A stretch of 64,000 nt of DNA from Nelumbo lutea (GCA_022828595.1 JAKGHH010000003.1:99967583-100031582), one strand, 5' to 3'; counted from the first letter of the stretch, positions 22,554 to 33,560 are shown. Notes: generated from the sequence alone by a model not told the origin. A program made the numbers and translations.

Positions 22554-22834
22554 TGAAGAAAACTGAAGAAGAGAAGACGCTTGAAGGTTTGGCAATGAGG
22601 GTTTTGAGAAATGAGAGTTTTCGAACCTGAATCTCTCATCAGCCACCCTATACACTATTTTATTAAGAATAGGATTTGAATAATTACAAGGTGGGCCCTT
22701 AGTTAGGCAAGAATTTACAAAGAAATAATATAGACAGGATTGGGCCCAGAATCAAGGGGCCCATTACAGAAAAACATAAATAATAAGAAAGAATAGAACA
22801 GCCTATGGGCCCATTTTCGCACATCTTCTCTATA
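22554..22834 (-). repeat. Element H 5' LTR
   Basis: Colinear with 6846-7108, with several small insertions. On the minus strand it starts near TATAGAGAAGATG and ends TTCTTCA, followed by TGG, the beginning of the interrupted primer-binding site. Confidence 0.75.
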
Positions 22835-22837
22835 GAA

Positions 22838-23545
22838 CAATTCTTCATCAAGAGTTCCATTCAGGAAAGCATTTGAAACATCCATTTGGTGGCAATTTCT
22901 TCAATCCAAGTTGGCTGCCCATAGATAAGAGAAACCCGTATAGAGTTCAAATTTTGCAACTGGTGCAAAAGTTTCTTCGTAGTCAAAGCCCGTATGTTTG
23001 CGTATACCCTTGAGCAAACCAAACGCTGGACTTGTATCCTCTTTATTTTCCCTTCCAAGCCCCCTAACTTTTTCCAAAAACCCATAAAAAAAAAAATTCC
23101 AACAATTACAGCCCCACTAACTTCTGCTTCCTTTAGGGCATGTTTACCAACTTTCCATGTATATTTGTCATTTAGTGCCTTCATTCTCATTCCAAAACAG
23201 AGCAGCCCTTCCATTTTGAATCTCTCAAGGCATCATATATATTTGCAGGAATTGTTTACAGTTATCAAGTTGAGATACAAATGTCCTGTGAGTGTTAGAT
23301 AAATGCCCTGGGGCAAAGACACAGGAAGAGATATCGAAGGATCCCAATGATTATAATTCAATTAAGTTCTCCCCCCTGAAGAGAATCATGAGGAATAGAA
23401 GGAGCTGATCTTCTAGGAATGTAACATCATAGCGATACATAGAATTTTTTTTGTGACAGGATTGTAACATTTATATCCTTTTTTAGTGGGAGAGTATCCT
23501 ATTGAAGAATACATTTGATGTGCCTTTGGATCAAGTTTTCCCCGA
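22838..23545 (-). pseudogene. Copia remnant F (integrase tail to RT start)
   Basis: Reading leftward, 23540-23400 gives an integrase tail resembling 'KKGYKCYNPVTKKFYV' with frame breaks. About 23200-22990 holds the RT start (EMKALNDKYTW). 22950-22838 gives HQMDVSNAFLNGTLDEEL. The RT sequence stops at the H 5' LTR, so H appears to have inserted inside F's RT. The rest of F was not found on the left. Confidence 0.65.
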
Positions 23546-23547
23546 GT

Positions 23548-23852
23548 AGGACTGGTAATTATTGATGTTTCGGCGTGATAAATGTTCTTTTTAGCCTGTA
23601 TTTGAGTTTAAGTTATTTACGTACTGGGCCTGTGTTAATGGGCCTAAGGTTTTTTAGTGTTTTAAAAGAGTTGTCTGGGTGTCTCATCACTAATCAGGGG
23701 CATTCCAGTCTTTTTCTGTAACAATTGAACTATACAACTAATATAAATAATAGTACATTGTCGACTGGGTCATCTAGTCCGAACATTCCCCAGCATCTCT
23801 TCTTCTTCTTCTCTCTCTTCTGCTACTTCGGCTAGCAGTAGTTCAGCTTTCA
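23548..23852 (+). repeat. Element D 5' LTR (degraded)
   Basis: Colinear with 31792-32083 from GATGTTTCGGC onward, ending GTTCAGCTTTCA before a primer-binding site that carries an extra base (TGGTAATCCAGAG for TGGTATCAGAG). The first 20 or so bases do not match the 3' LTR. Confidence 0.65.
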
Positions 23853-24640
23853 TGGTAATCCAGAGGCACTTTGAGCACCTTCCTGGTTACCAGCCGACGC
23901 CATCTCCTCTCTCGTTGCTGTCTTTCTTTTCTCTTTTTTTTTATCTGGGTTGCTGCTGTGAAACCTAAGGGTTGCAGGAGAACAACACAAGGTTCGACCT
24001 AGGGTTTCCCTTGGTTGTATAGGGCGCAAGGGAAGTAAGACCCAGAAAGCTGATGTCCTACTAGTTTCTAGTGGTTTAGCAGCTATTTCATTCTGCTAAG
24101 AGAAGTCTGTATATGGGGACAGAAGACCATAGTTGAAGGACCTGATTTCAGCAGAGGTCCTAGTGTTGGCCGTAAGGAGGGGAACTCTCTTAACAGTTGC
24201 AGTACTCGAAGTTCAAGTGGAGTCTGCATAGCAGAGGTTGTTACCCAGCCCAGAAACATACCTCATTTGCCTGCTGTAACTGAACTGCTTCAGAACTATG
24301 ACAGTCTCGGCAAGTCCTGAAACTGTGTTGCGAGCTGTTCAGAGCCTGTTGTAGCCATCTTCGGCCAAGTCAGAACCTGCTTCAGAACTGCTTCAGAACC
24401 TGCTGTGACCCCACTTCAGCTAATCTAGAACCTGCTTCAGAACTGGTTCAGAACTTTTCAGAACTGCGTCAGAACTGCGTTCAAGAACGTGCTTCAGCTA
24501 GTCTTAAATCAGTGCCATCTACACCAGAGGGTTGCAGCCAAGATGTCTTCAATATTCGGTAGAATGTTTCTTCTAGGGATAACAGACCTGCGGAAAGGTC
24601 TTCAAATCTGGAGAAAACCCTAATCTGCACAGCCTGCAGA
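23853..24640 (+). other. Element D primer-binding site and leader
   Basis: The leader is colinear with 32803-33585 of E, including the repeated CTGCTTCAGAACTG words between 24270 and 24490. It has many extra bases relative to E and no coding frame. Confidence 0.6.
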
Positions 24641-26700
24641 TTAACAAGTGTGCTGCTGGATGAATACAACTTCAGGGAGTGGTCCGTTTCTGCAATGCTG
24701 TTTATTACTTCTCGTGATTCACAGGCTACCTAGATGGGAGCAAGAAGGAACCTGAGGTTGGCAGTGCAGATTATGCCTGTGTGGCGCCAGGAGAATGCCA
24801 CAGTTATGTCCTGGTTGCTTGCCTCTCTGACTTCCTCAGGGTGCCTAGACTGTTCATGGTGCACTTTCCTACAGCAGCCAAGATTTGGGAAAAGGTGTCT
24901 AAGACAATATGGACAGAAGAAAAACAATGCTAGAATCTACAGATTCGGAAGGCATTGCTGCCTTAAGGCAAGGTGATATGACAGTTGCAACATACTTTGA
25001 AACTCTGGAAGGTCTTTGGGAATGAACTTGACCATTACTTTGATATTAGATTGGGAAAAATGCCAGGGGACACGGAGAGACATTGATAAGCAGATTGGAA
25101 GAGAGCAGAGCCTTCAAGTTCTTGGCTGGTCTGGACCCAGTGTATGAGGGTATAAGGTCACAAATTCTGGGGAGAGATGAATTGCCTTGAGTTAACACCA
25201 TGTTTATTATCTGGTGAGGAATGAAGAAGTTAGGAGAAAGGAGATGCAAGTTGACTCTCGTCTTCTCTGTTCATATTCTTGAGTCTCTTCATCTGTCTCG
25301 TCGAGACTTATACCAACTGAACAATTTGGAGAACATTCAAGCCCTTGGTTTCTACTAAGGGAAACAAACATCCAGACAAAAAAGCACCTCAAAAGTGCAC
25401 CCATTGTGGTGGTGAGAGACATGTTAAAAGAAAAGTGTTGGATCTTGTATTCCTCACCTGAAGCCAGCTGCATTAAGAAAGGACAAGAAACAACAGAAGG
25501 GTCCATGCGGCAAACTGGGAATCTTATCACCAGCAACAATGGTGACAATTCAACAACAGTGTCTTCTTCTCCTATGGGGCCAGGTTGCTGATTCCTCTAG
25601 AACTGGTGGCTTTGGGCTTCAAACTGCTAGTGAGGTAGAGGTCCTTAGTCGGGCATTAGCCCGTCTAATGGAATAATTCTTTTGCTTTCCACCTCTCTTT
25701 GCCAGATCAGGTACAAGTCTCTGCATTTAGTGCCACTAGCTCTTTTGACTCTACTTCTTGGGTTATTGATTCCGGTGGCAACTGACCACATGACAACATA
25801 TGTCATCCTAATTCTCTTCATATCATTTGTTGTCTGGTCAGGATAAGATGAGAGTTGTTGACGGGGTTCTTTTTCCACCTATCTGTCTGAAAAGGGGGTG
25901 GTTGACCTAAGCAAGGATCTCTCCCTTAAATCAGTTCTAGCATGTTCCCAGTCTTACCTCAAATCTTTTGTCTGTTTCAAAACTTACAAAAAAATCTGAA
26001 CTGTAGTAATACTCCTTTTTTCCTACTACCATTGTGTCTTCTTAGGACAGATTGACGAGGAGAACGATTGGGAGCGGTCATGAGTATGGAGGCCTCGACT
26101 CACTATTTTGATGCAGACACTCGATTCAGCCTTACAAGCATCTGCTGCTGAATAGTTCGAAGGAGTTGTGGAGTCAATAGCAAGGTTTGCATCTTTGGCA
26201 TGCTAGGCTAGGTCATGTGTCTTTCTCTTCATTAGAAATGTTGTTTCCCGAATTGTTTAAGGGCATTTCAAAGTTTCAGTAGTTTAATCTGTGAAGTATG
26301 TCAATATGTCAAAACAATGTAGAACTGTTTATCCAATTTCCAGTAATGAAATTTTGTGCTCCTTTTGATTTGGGTTATTATGATGTCTGGGGCCTCTTCA
26401 CCCATTGTTTCTTATTGATTGGCTTCCGTTTACTTAAATCAGTTTTTATTTGAGCCACTACTCTCGATGCACATGGATCTACCTGTTAAAAGGCACGGGA
26501 TGAAGTACCACGGATAACTATAGCATTTTGGCCAGAGATGAATTGAAACGCAGTTTAATTAAGAAGATTAAAGCAATTCTAGTCAGATAATGTGCTGCTT
26601 TCGAATATTTTGAAAAATCCTTGAACTTATTCATGGAAGATTCTGACATGTTACATCAATCAGTTCAAGTACCCCTAAGAAGACTTCCCAGTAGAATACA
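24641..26700 (+). pseudogene. Element D gag, protease and integrase start, indel-rich
   Basis: Matches E gag (33590 onward: SVLLDEYNFREWSVSA), the zinc-knuckle region near 25395, the protease region near 25760 and the integrase core near 26400-26690. Frames shift every few dozen bases because of single-base insertions. The match to integrase stops in a garbled stretch near 26690, where QSSCAYTPQQNGVAE should follow. Confidence 0.7.
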
Positions 26701-28440
26701 ACAATTTTTGGGGGAATAGGTCGCACCCAGACTTCTTTGACAGGGAATCCTTAGGAAGAGGGGTTAGAACTGAGGGATTTTAGAAAAGAAGAGCAAGTAA
26801 AAGTAACTTTTGGAAGAGGAGTCCAAACCCGTTGATCAGAAGAAGTGGGGTCCAAGCAAATGGATTCTAGTAAATGAATTAGCTCAATAACACAATTTGA
26901 CTCACCATCCCTTGACCCTCTACGAAATCCAAAGTCCCAGTTTAAAGATAAGGGGTTTAACGGGCTCAGGAGAAAAGTTGCAATTGGATCATGTTTGTAA
27001 AGGGAAAAGGAATAGAGCGAAGGGAAACAATCTTTGAGGGGTTGAGTACCCACCCAAATATCCTCCCAGAAAAGAATAGCATTACCAGAACAAGCATCAT
27101 ACCTGATGAATCTGAGGAAGCGAGGGAGAATACCATGTATAGCCTTCCAAGGTGTAGTAAGGGTAGCTCGACGAAATATCCTGGAATCCCAACCATTTCC
27201 TGCACAACCATGAGTGCTTGCCACCACCTCATGCAATAATCTCTCTCTCTCTCTCTCGGGGCCATCTCCATAGCCACTTCCCTAGAAGGGCTGCATTCTT
27301 CAACACTATGTTCCCTATCCCTAAACCCCCTTCTTCCTTTGGCTTGTTAACTATCTCCCATCTGATCAAGTGTCCTTTTTCACCTCTCCTAGTTCCCATA
27401 GAAAGTCCCTCATACTCTTCTCCAGTTTCTTAGCCTCCCTTAGAGGAATCCTCAACATAGAAAGGAAGTAGGTTGGAAGCATTCATGGTGATCCTTTTTT
27501 TCCCCAATTTATTAAGTGATCCTTTTTGTCCTCCCCTAGCTCCCACAAAAAATCTCATTAATTTCTCTAGTTTCTTGGCTTCCCTGACCGGAATCCTAAA
27601 CACAGAAATAAAATCGACAGATTTGCTAAGGAAGCTCTCAATAAGGTAACTCTACCCCCTGAAGAAATATAGATCCTTTTCCACGAGGCTAACCTTTTCT
27701 CAAAATTTTCTAAAACCGGGGCCCAAAATGTGCTCTCCTTAGGGTTGGCTCCAAGAGGAAGACCTACTTGACTAATGATGGAAGGTAGCACTACTTTAAT
27801 CCTTAAGGATAACACTTTAGCCAGGATTTTGTAAATGCTAGTCACCAAACTAATCGGCCTAAAGTCTTTAGGGTTTTTTGCTTCTTTTCTCTTAGGGATT
27901 AGAGCTATGAAAGTGGCATTAACTCCAGGGCTTACTTTGCTATTAACTTCAAATTCCTTAAAAGCAGCACAAAGGTCTTCCCTTACCACATTCCAGCAAT
28001 CTTGATAGAAAGCCATGGTGAAGCCATCTGGTCCAGGGGCTTTGGATCTATCCATTGAAAACACTGCATGCCTAATTTCCTCTTCTTTAAAACTCCTCTC
28101 CAACCATCTTGCTTGCTCTTCAGACAACCTGGGCCAATCTAAACCTTCCAACCTTAGTCTATTGTTCAGAGGCTTCCCTGCAATTGATTTACAATGACCA
28201 ACACATATGCTATCTCATCTTGATTTGTGATTTCCTCCCCATCCACTTCTAATTTGGCCACATAATTTTTTCTTCTCCTCCCATTAGCCAATGCATGAAA
28301 AAATTTTGTATTACCGTCCCCTTCTCCTCCCATTGTCCTTTTTCCACCTTCAAAACTTTCTTCCATCTTTTAGCTCGCAGGAACTGACCTTCCCTCCCTC
28401 TTTCCATCCAGATTCCCTAATTTGATATAGATATCCTGGT
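26701..28440 (-). pseudogene. LINE (L1-type), internally deleted
   Basis: Reading leftward: 28366-28166 gives [20 protein letters not shown]. 28151-27567 gives the RT fingers (AVFSMDRSKAPGPDGF, FRPISLVTSIYKILAKVLSL) and then, directly after PSIISQ, VGLPLGANPKESTFWAPVLE and ASWKRIYISSGGR. In intact LINEs that last block lies after the catalytic core, so about 250 codons including FADD are missing. 27430-27240 repeats a related 'MRDFLW...HLIRWEIVNKPKEEGG' segment, and 27236-26751 encodes the C-terminal part (ILFWEDIWVG). Dead element, possibly two fused copies. Confidence 0.8.
27240..27257. repeat. (CT)n microsatellite in the LINE
   Basis: About nine CT units inside the LINE coding remnant, disrupting the frame between the two LINE segments. 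Confidence 0.7.
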
Positions 28441-29194
28441 TTCCATGGAAATTTCAACACCTCAAACATGGGAATTCTTGTTGAGAATTTCATGCAAAGT
28501 TTCAAGATGGTGTAAAATTTCCTAGTTTGAAGGACATAGGGAAAATGGAATTTAATAAAGAGGTGATTAATACTTATATACCAAAATATTATGAAAAGTA
28601 ATCATATATAATGAGTACTAGTATAAACAAGCTTAAGGAGCTGAAGTACTAATTTCTGGTGACATAGCATACATTGTCATTCATAAATGTTGATTCGATT
28701 CAATATATCTCTTTTCAAAGGAATTTAGTGGAAATCCTCCACTTATTCCATCCAAACACCTCATCTCATCAAAACTCAAAATATTCCTTTTCATCCAAGA
28801 TTTGCAAGTCATATCACACTTCACTCTGGCAGTGAAATATTGCATGGTTATGCAGCATAAATAGTATTTAATTACATGTGTAAATTTGAAAATATAGTAA
28901 AAACAATAAAGTCAGATGACCATGGCCTCAATGAGCAGCAAATACTTTGGGTGATTCAGTGGTAAGATGAGGGGTCAACAGGGAACAGTTGTATTTTGGG
29001 ATTACAAACTTACAATGTGTTATCCATTTTTATTTTACCTTAAAAAAATGTATTGTCCATTCATTAAAAAGAAAAAGGAGGTGTTAGGTAGCAGTTGCTA
29101 GCCTAAAAGTATGGGTCTTAGTCATAAAACTTATTCTGTCACCATAATGAATAAAATCATCGCCATTGCTCATAATAATAATAATCACACTTCA
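28441..29194. other. Unassigned sequence between LINE and D
   Basis: About 750 bp, AT-rich, with no recognised protein, LTR or inverted repeat. It contains an (ATA)n-like stretch near 29170. It sits between the LINE remnant and the resumed integrase of D and may be LINE-flanking genomic sequence carried in, or an assembly join. Confidence 0.35.
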
Positions 29195-30365
29195 ACTGGG
29201 ATTTCCTGATGGCTTTCCGGTTACTTTATCAGTTTTATTGACCACTATTCTCGTTGTACATGGATCTACCTGTTAAAAGGACGGGATGAAGTACCACGGA
29301 TAACCATGGCATTTTGCAAGATGATTGAAACACAGTTAATAAGAAGATTAAGCAATTCAAGTCAGATAATGCTGTTGAATATTTTGAAAAGTCCTTGAAC
29401 TTATTCATGGAAGATGCCAGCATATTACATCAATCATCCTGTGCTAATACCCCTCAGCAGAATGGGGTTGCTGAGCGCAAGAATAGACATCTATTGGAGA
29501 CAGCTCAAGCCTTACAATTCCAACACAAAGTCCCCAAGCAATATTGGTCTCAAGCTGTACTTACTGCCTCATATCTGATAAATCGGATGCCATCTAAGGT
29601 GTTGGGTATGAAAACTCCTTCTCTACTTTGTGTCCCACTCTTCCAAACTTTCCCCTTCCTCCTCGGGTCTTTGGCTGTATATGTTTCATACATGTGAAGG
29701 ATCCAAAGAAGACCAAACTGGATCCTAAGGCTACAGAGGGAATATTCTTGGGGTACTCTCCAACACAAAAGGGTTACAAGTGTTATGACCCTATCTCCAA
29801 GAGAAAGTATGTCACCAGAGATGTGGTCTTCTTTGAGTCTCAACCCTATTTTCAGTCTTCTCATAATCCTCTTCAGGGAGAGACTAGTGGGATGGAAGAG
29901 GATTCTCATTCTCCCTCCTTTTTTGTTCCCCTATTTGCCTCGGGTCTTCCATCTTCTTCTTCTAGTCCTTGTTGTGGCATTCCGGGTCAACCCAGTGAGG
30001 CTCCCACTGTGTCGGTTACCTCTCCTGATGCTGCAGATGTTCCTGAAGGCTCCAGTAGGCAACAGAAAGAGATACTCACATACAACAGAAGAAAAAGGGG
30101 CCCCCAACCTCATGACAGCAACCAGTTGGGCTCGGATCAATCTGTCTCTACAATCCAAGGTAATTCCAACTCACATACTTCTGATTTGGATCTTCCTATT
30201 GCTCTCTGTAAGCCTATCCGCTCTTGCACCACCCGACACCCCATTGCTGATTTTGTTTCTTACTCACATTTATCTCCTGCCTATCACTCCTTTGTGTCTG
30301 CTCTTTCCTCTGTGCGTGTTCCTTCTAGGTACTCAGAGGTTGTGTCTGATCCAAGGTGGAAATGA
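29195..30365 (+). pseudogene. Element D integrase core to linker
   Basis: Integrase core from GFRYFISFIDHYSR-like text at 29205, then LNLFMEDASILHQSSCANTP, QQNGVAERKNRHLLET (catalytic Glu) and the tail GIFLGYSPTQKGYKCYDP, TRDVVFFESQ. The linker follows with DLDLPIALCKPIRSCTTRHP and ends at DPRWK. A frameshift near 29625 and a small deletion near 29340 break it. A TGA at 30363 replaces the expected Glu codon before [16 protein letters not shown]. Confidence 0.8.
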
Positions 30366-31280
30366 GTTATGAATGACGAGATGAAAGCCCTAATGAAAGC
30401 AAGAACTTGGGAATTAGTGGATTTGCCAGAGGGGAAGAGCATTGTTAGGTGCAAGTGGGTGTTTACTGTAAAGCACAGGGAGGAGGGGTCCATTGAAAGG
30501 TACAAGGCCAGACTTGTGGCAAAGGGGTTTACTCAAAAAGAAGGAATTGACTACAAAGAAACCTTTGCCCAGTAGCAAAGCTCAACACAATTCGGGTTCT
30601 ATTGTCACTAGCAGCAAATTTTTCATGGGAACTTCATCAGCTGGATGTGAAGAATGCCTTCCTAAATGGTGACCTTCATGAAGAGGTATTTATGGAACCT
30701 CCACCAGGCTATGACTTTGGTAGAAAGGTGTATAAACTGAGGAAAGCATTATATGGTTTGAAGCAGTCTCCTCGTGCATGGTTTGAGAGGTTTTATGGGG
30801 CCATGAAGAAAGTGGGGTACACTCAGAGCGGTGCAGACCATACCTTGTTCATAAGGAGACAGGATAGTAAACTTACAACACTCATTGTTTATGTTGATGA
30901 TATGGTGATTACCGGGAATGACTTGGAAGAGATAAAAAGATTGAAGGAGTTTTTAGCTTTGGAATTTGAGATCAAAGACTTGGGCCATTTGATATATTTT
31001 CTTGGGATTGAAGTTGCTAGGTCAATAGAAGGAATCTACGTATGTCGGCGGAAGTATGTCCTTGATCTCCTAGAGGAAACAAGCATGATAGGGTCTAGGC
31101 CAGCAGATACTCCAATAGAACAGAATCATGGCCTACAGGAATCAGTAGGGGAGGACTATTGTGATAGAGAGAGATACCAAAAATTGCTAGGGAAGTTGAT
31201 ATACTTATCTCTCACTCGGCCAAATATTGCTTATATTGTGCATGTTGTCAGTCAATTCATGCACTCTCCAAAGATCCCTC
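30366..31280 (+). pseudogene. Element D reverse transcriptase
   Basis: [20 protein letters not shown] starts the domain, then [13 protein letters not shown]. One base is missing at about 30571 (CCCAGTAGC versus CCCCAGTAGC in E). The frame resumes with LAANFSWELHQLDVKNAFLN, SPRAWFERF, LIVYVDDMVITGND (YVDD intact), DLGHLIYFLGIEVARS and LIYLSLTRPNIAY. Close to E over its whole length. Confidence 0.85.
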
Positions 31281-31770
31281 ATTGAAAGCAGTTGAAAGGA
31301 TTCTCAGGTACTTGAAGATTTGCCCAGGAAAGGGAATTCTATTCAGGAAAAAAATAGAATTGAAATTAAAGCTTATACTGATGAAGATTGGGCTGGTTCT
31401 GTTGGAGACAGAAAATCAACTTCAGGATATTGTACATTTGTGGGAGGGAACCTGGTCACATGGCTCATGGGGTTGCTGAACTCCTATGGCTCAGGACCCT
31501 TCTTAATGAGCTTGGCATTAAAGCTGAGGGTCCTCTCAGATTGGATTGTGACAACAAGGCTGCCATCAACATTGCAAATAACCCTGTGCAACATGACAGG
31601 ACAAAACATATTGAGATTGATCGTCATTTTGTTAGAGAGAAGAATAGTCTCGGGAGAACTTTGCATTCCTTATACTCCATCTGAGATGCAAATTGCAGAT
31701 GTATTGACTAAGGGGTTGGCTGCAGCAAAGTTCATCGACCTTCTTGGCAAGCTAAAACATGATTGACATC
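31281..31770 (+). pseudogene. Element D RNase H (deleted core)
   Basis: Starts KAVERILRYLKICPGKGILF, then a frameshift to YTDEDWAGSVGDRKSTSGYC. After GGNLVTW the sequence jumps to HGVAELLWLRTLL: about 75 bp holding the SAEAEYRA motif of E are missing, with a short ATGG word at the junction. The end keeps LDCDNKAAINIANNP, HIEIDRHFVREK and MQIADVLTKGL. Confidence 0.8.
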
Positions 31771-31791
31771 CATGCTTAGCTTGAGGGGGAG

Positions 31792-32083
31792 TGTTAGGTT
31801 GAAGGTTTTCATGTATTGATGGTTCGGCTGATAAGAGTTCTTATTAACCTGTATTTGAGTTTAAGTTGTTATGTACTGGGCCTGTGTTAATGGCCTAAGT
31901 TTGTTTAGTGTTTTTAAGTTGTTTGGGTGTCCCATCACTAATCAGGGGCATTCCAGTCATTTCCTGTAATAGTGTACTATAATATAAATAATAGTACTGT
32001 CGACTGGGTCATTTAGTTCAACATTCTCAGCATCTCTTGGTCTTCTCTCTTCTATTGCTTCGGCTACAGCATTTCAGCTTTCA
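31792..32083 (+). repeat. Element D 3' LTR
   Basis: Preceded by the polypurine tract TTGAGGGGGAG. Starts TGTTAGGTTGAAGG, ends CAGCTTTCA, 292 bp. It is related to the E LTR, sharing the block CCCATCACTAATCAGGGGCA and a GTCGACTG box. The following bases TATGA would be the target duplication, but the left copy is not recognisable. Confidence 0.85.
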
Positions 32084-32506
32084 TATGAAAGTATATGCAA
32101 ATCTAAATTCTGAAAGAAATAAAATATTTCAATATGTGTATGAGTGCACAAATCTAGATGGGAAAACCATTTAAACTCTAAACATCATAGGTAGAAGCTA
32201 TAGTAAATTCAAGGTTAATTCATCAAACATAGAAACTAACCAGGCGAGGCACCCCATAAAAATGGGTCTTGCTTGTGAGCCTAGTTGTGCCTTTTAAGAC
32301 AATGGGCTGTATAATCACATGTTATCCCCATATTGAATGTCTCATGCATACACATTTCTATATTATTATTACAATTCATTTACCCTCTTAGAAACAAACA
32401 AATTTACCATCCAAGAGGACCAAGACTACAAAAAGGTTTATCACATTCTATTAGTGAAAGATGCATACAAGATTGATACTCTAGAGAAAAATGAATTATT
32501 TACATA
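32084..32506. other. Intronic spacer between D and E
   Basis: No coding or repeat feature recognised. This is the most likely native intron 4 sequence remaining between the two insertions, together with 38193-38282. Confidence 0.4.
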
Positions 32507-32511
32507 GGTCA
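32507..32511. repeat. Target-site duplication of E, left copy (GGTCA)
   Basis: GGTCA directly before the 5' LTR of E; the exact copy follows the 3' LTR at 38188-38192. Confidence 0.95.
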
Positions 32512-32802
32512 TGTTAGAATGTTAGAGTGATGTTCGGCTGATAAGAGTTCTTATTAGCCCATTCTTATGTTTAACTTATCTTGTAACTGGGCTTGTGTTA
32601 ATGGGCCTAATCCTGTTTAAATGATTTAAGTCATCTGGGTGTCCCATCACTAATCAGGGGCATCCCAGTAATTTCTTGTACCTTGTACTATATTCATCTA
32701 TAAATAAAGAACTGGTCGACTGGCTAGTACAGTTCGACATTTTCAGCATCTCTTCTTCTTCTCCTCTTCTCTGCTACTTAGACTACAGTGGTTCAGCTTA
32801 CA
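32512..32802 (+). repeat. Element E 5' LTR
   Basis: TGTTAGAATG...CAGCTTACA. TATA box TATAAATA at about 32699. Just downstream a hairpin GTCGACTG (32715) / CAGTTCGAC (32730) is conserved in related LTRs. Confidence 0.95.
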
Positions 32803-32814
32803 TGGTATCAGAGC
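32803..32814 (+). other. Primer-binding site of E
   Basis: TGGTATCAGAGC, directly after the LTR terminal CA; complement of initiator tRNA-Met. Confidence 0.92.
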
Positions 32815-33560
32815 ATTGAGCACTTTCCTGGTTACTGCCGACGCCATCTCATCTTTCTTGCTGTAGTTCACTTTTTTTTATCTGGGTTGCTGCTGTGAAA
32901 TCCTAGGGTTTCAGGAGAACAACACAAGGTTCGACCTAGGGTTTCTCTTGGTTGTAGGGCGCAAGGGAGGTAAGACCCTGAAGCTGGAGTCCTAGTTTCT
33001 AGCAGTTAGCAGCTATTCGACTGCTAAGAAGAGGTCTGTATAGGACAGACCTAGTTGAGGACTGATTTCAGCAGTCCTAGTGTTGTCCGTGAGGAGGGGA
33101 ACTCCCTTTACAGTTGCAGTACTCGAAGTGCAAAGTGGAGTCCACATAGCACAGGTTGGTTACCAGCCCAGAACATTTTTTGCTGCTGTAACAGAGCTGC
33201 TTCAGAACTGTGACAGTCTCGGCAAGTCTGAAACTGTGTTGCGAGTTGTCAGGACCTGCTGAGGTTACTTCAGATAATCAGAACCTGCATCAGAACCCGC
33301 ATCAGAACTGGTTCAGAAAACCTTTACAAGACTGTGGCGACTTCAGTTACTGATCATTTCCAGCTGTACCCGAACTGGTTTAGTCCAAGTGAAGCCTATC
33401 CGGTGTGCTATCAGCACTGTGAACTCTGTGACTACTTCGGCCAGCCCTAACCAGAACCACCAACAGTACTGTAAACAACTCCTTGACTGAAGTTAGGATG
33501 TCAATCACTATCCAGTGAAGTTTCTTCTAAAGATAACAGACCTCTTATAAGGTCTTCAAA
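32815..33560 (+). other. Element E untranslated leader
   Basis: About 750 bp without coding content, with recurring TTCAGAACTG and AGAACCTGC words between 33180 and 33320. Colinear with the D leader. Confidence 0.6.

Larger units (their letters stand above)
6846..22834 (-). mobile_element. Copia element H, interrupted by element G
   Basis: A minus-strand Ty1/copia element. Order along the minus strand: 5' LTR (22554-22834), primer-binding site split by an AT-rich insertion, leader and gag (22057 to about 20000), protease, integrase (about 19560-18244), insertion of G, then RT and RNase H (8777-7113) and 3' LTR (7108-6846). Continuity across G is shown by the integrase-to-RT linker on both sides and by the 5-bp duplication GTTGT. 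Short losses near the 3' LTR removed the usual polypurine tract. All domains are frame-broken except most of RT-RNase H. Confidence 0.75.
23548..32083 (+). mobile_element. Copia element D, interrupted by a LINE-containing block
   Basis: A plus-strand Ty1/copia element closely related to E. 5' LTR about 23548-23852 (start not clean), gag-protease-integrase start 24641-26700, foreign block 26701-29190, integrase to RNase H 29195-31770, 3' LTR 31792-32083. The integrase core is present on both sides of the block, so the two halves overlap by about 250-290 bp. The left half is rich in extra bases; the right half has long frames. The left target duplication cannot be fixed because the LTR start is degraded. 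Confidence 0.7.

Noticed and set aside
22994..23302. 102-codon plus-strand open frame
   Set aside because: Shadow of the minus-strand copia RT remnant F; no similarity in its own frame.
32084..32506. Spacer between D and E considered as an exon-bearing region
   Set aside because: No frame encodes WD40 residues; AT-rich and without splice-bounded frames.
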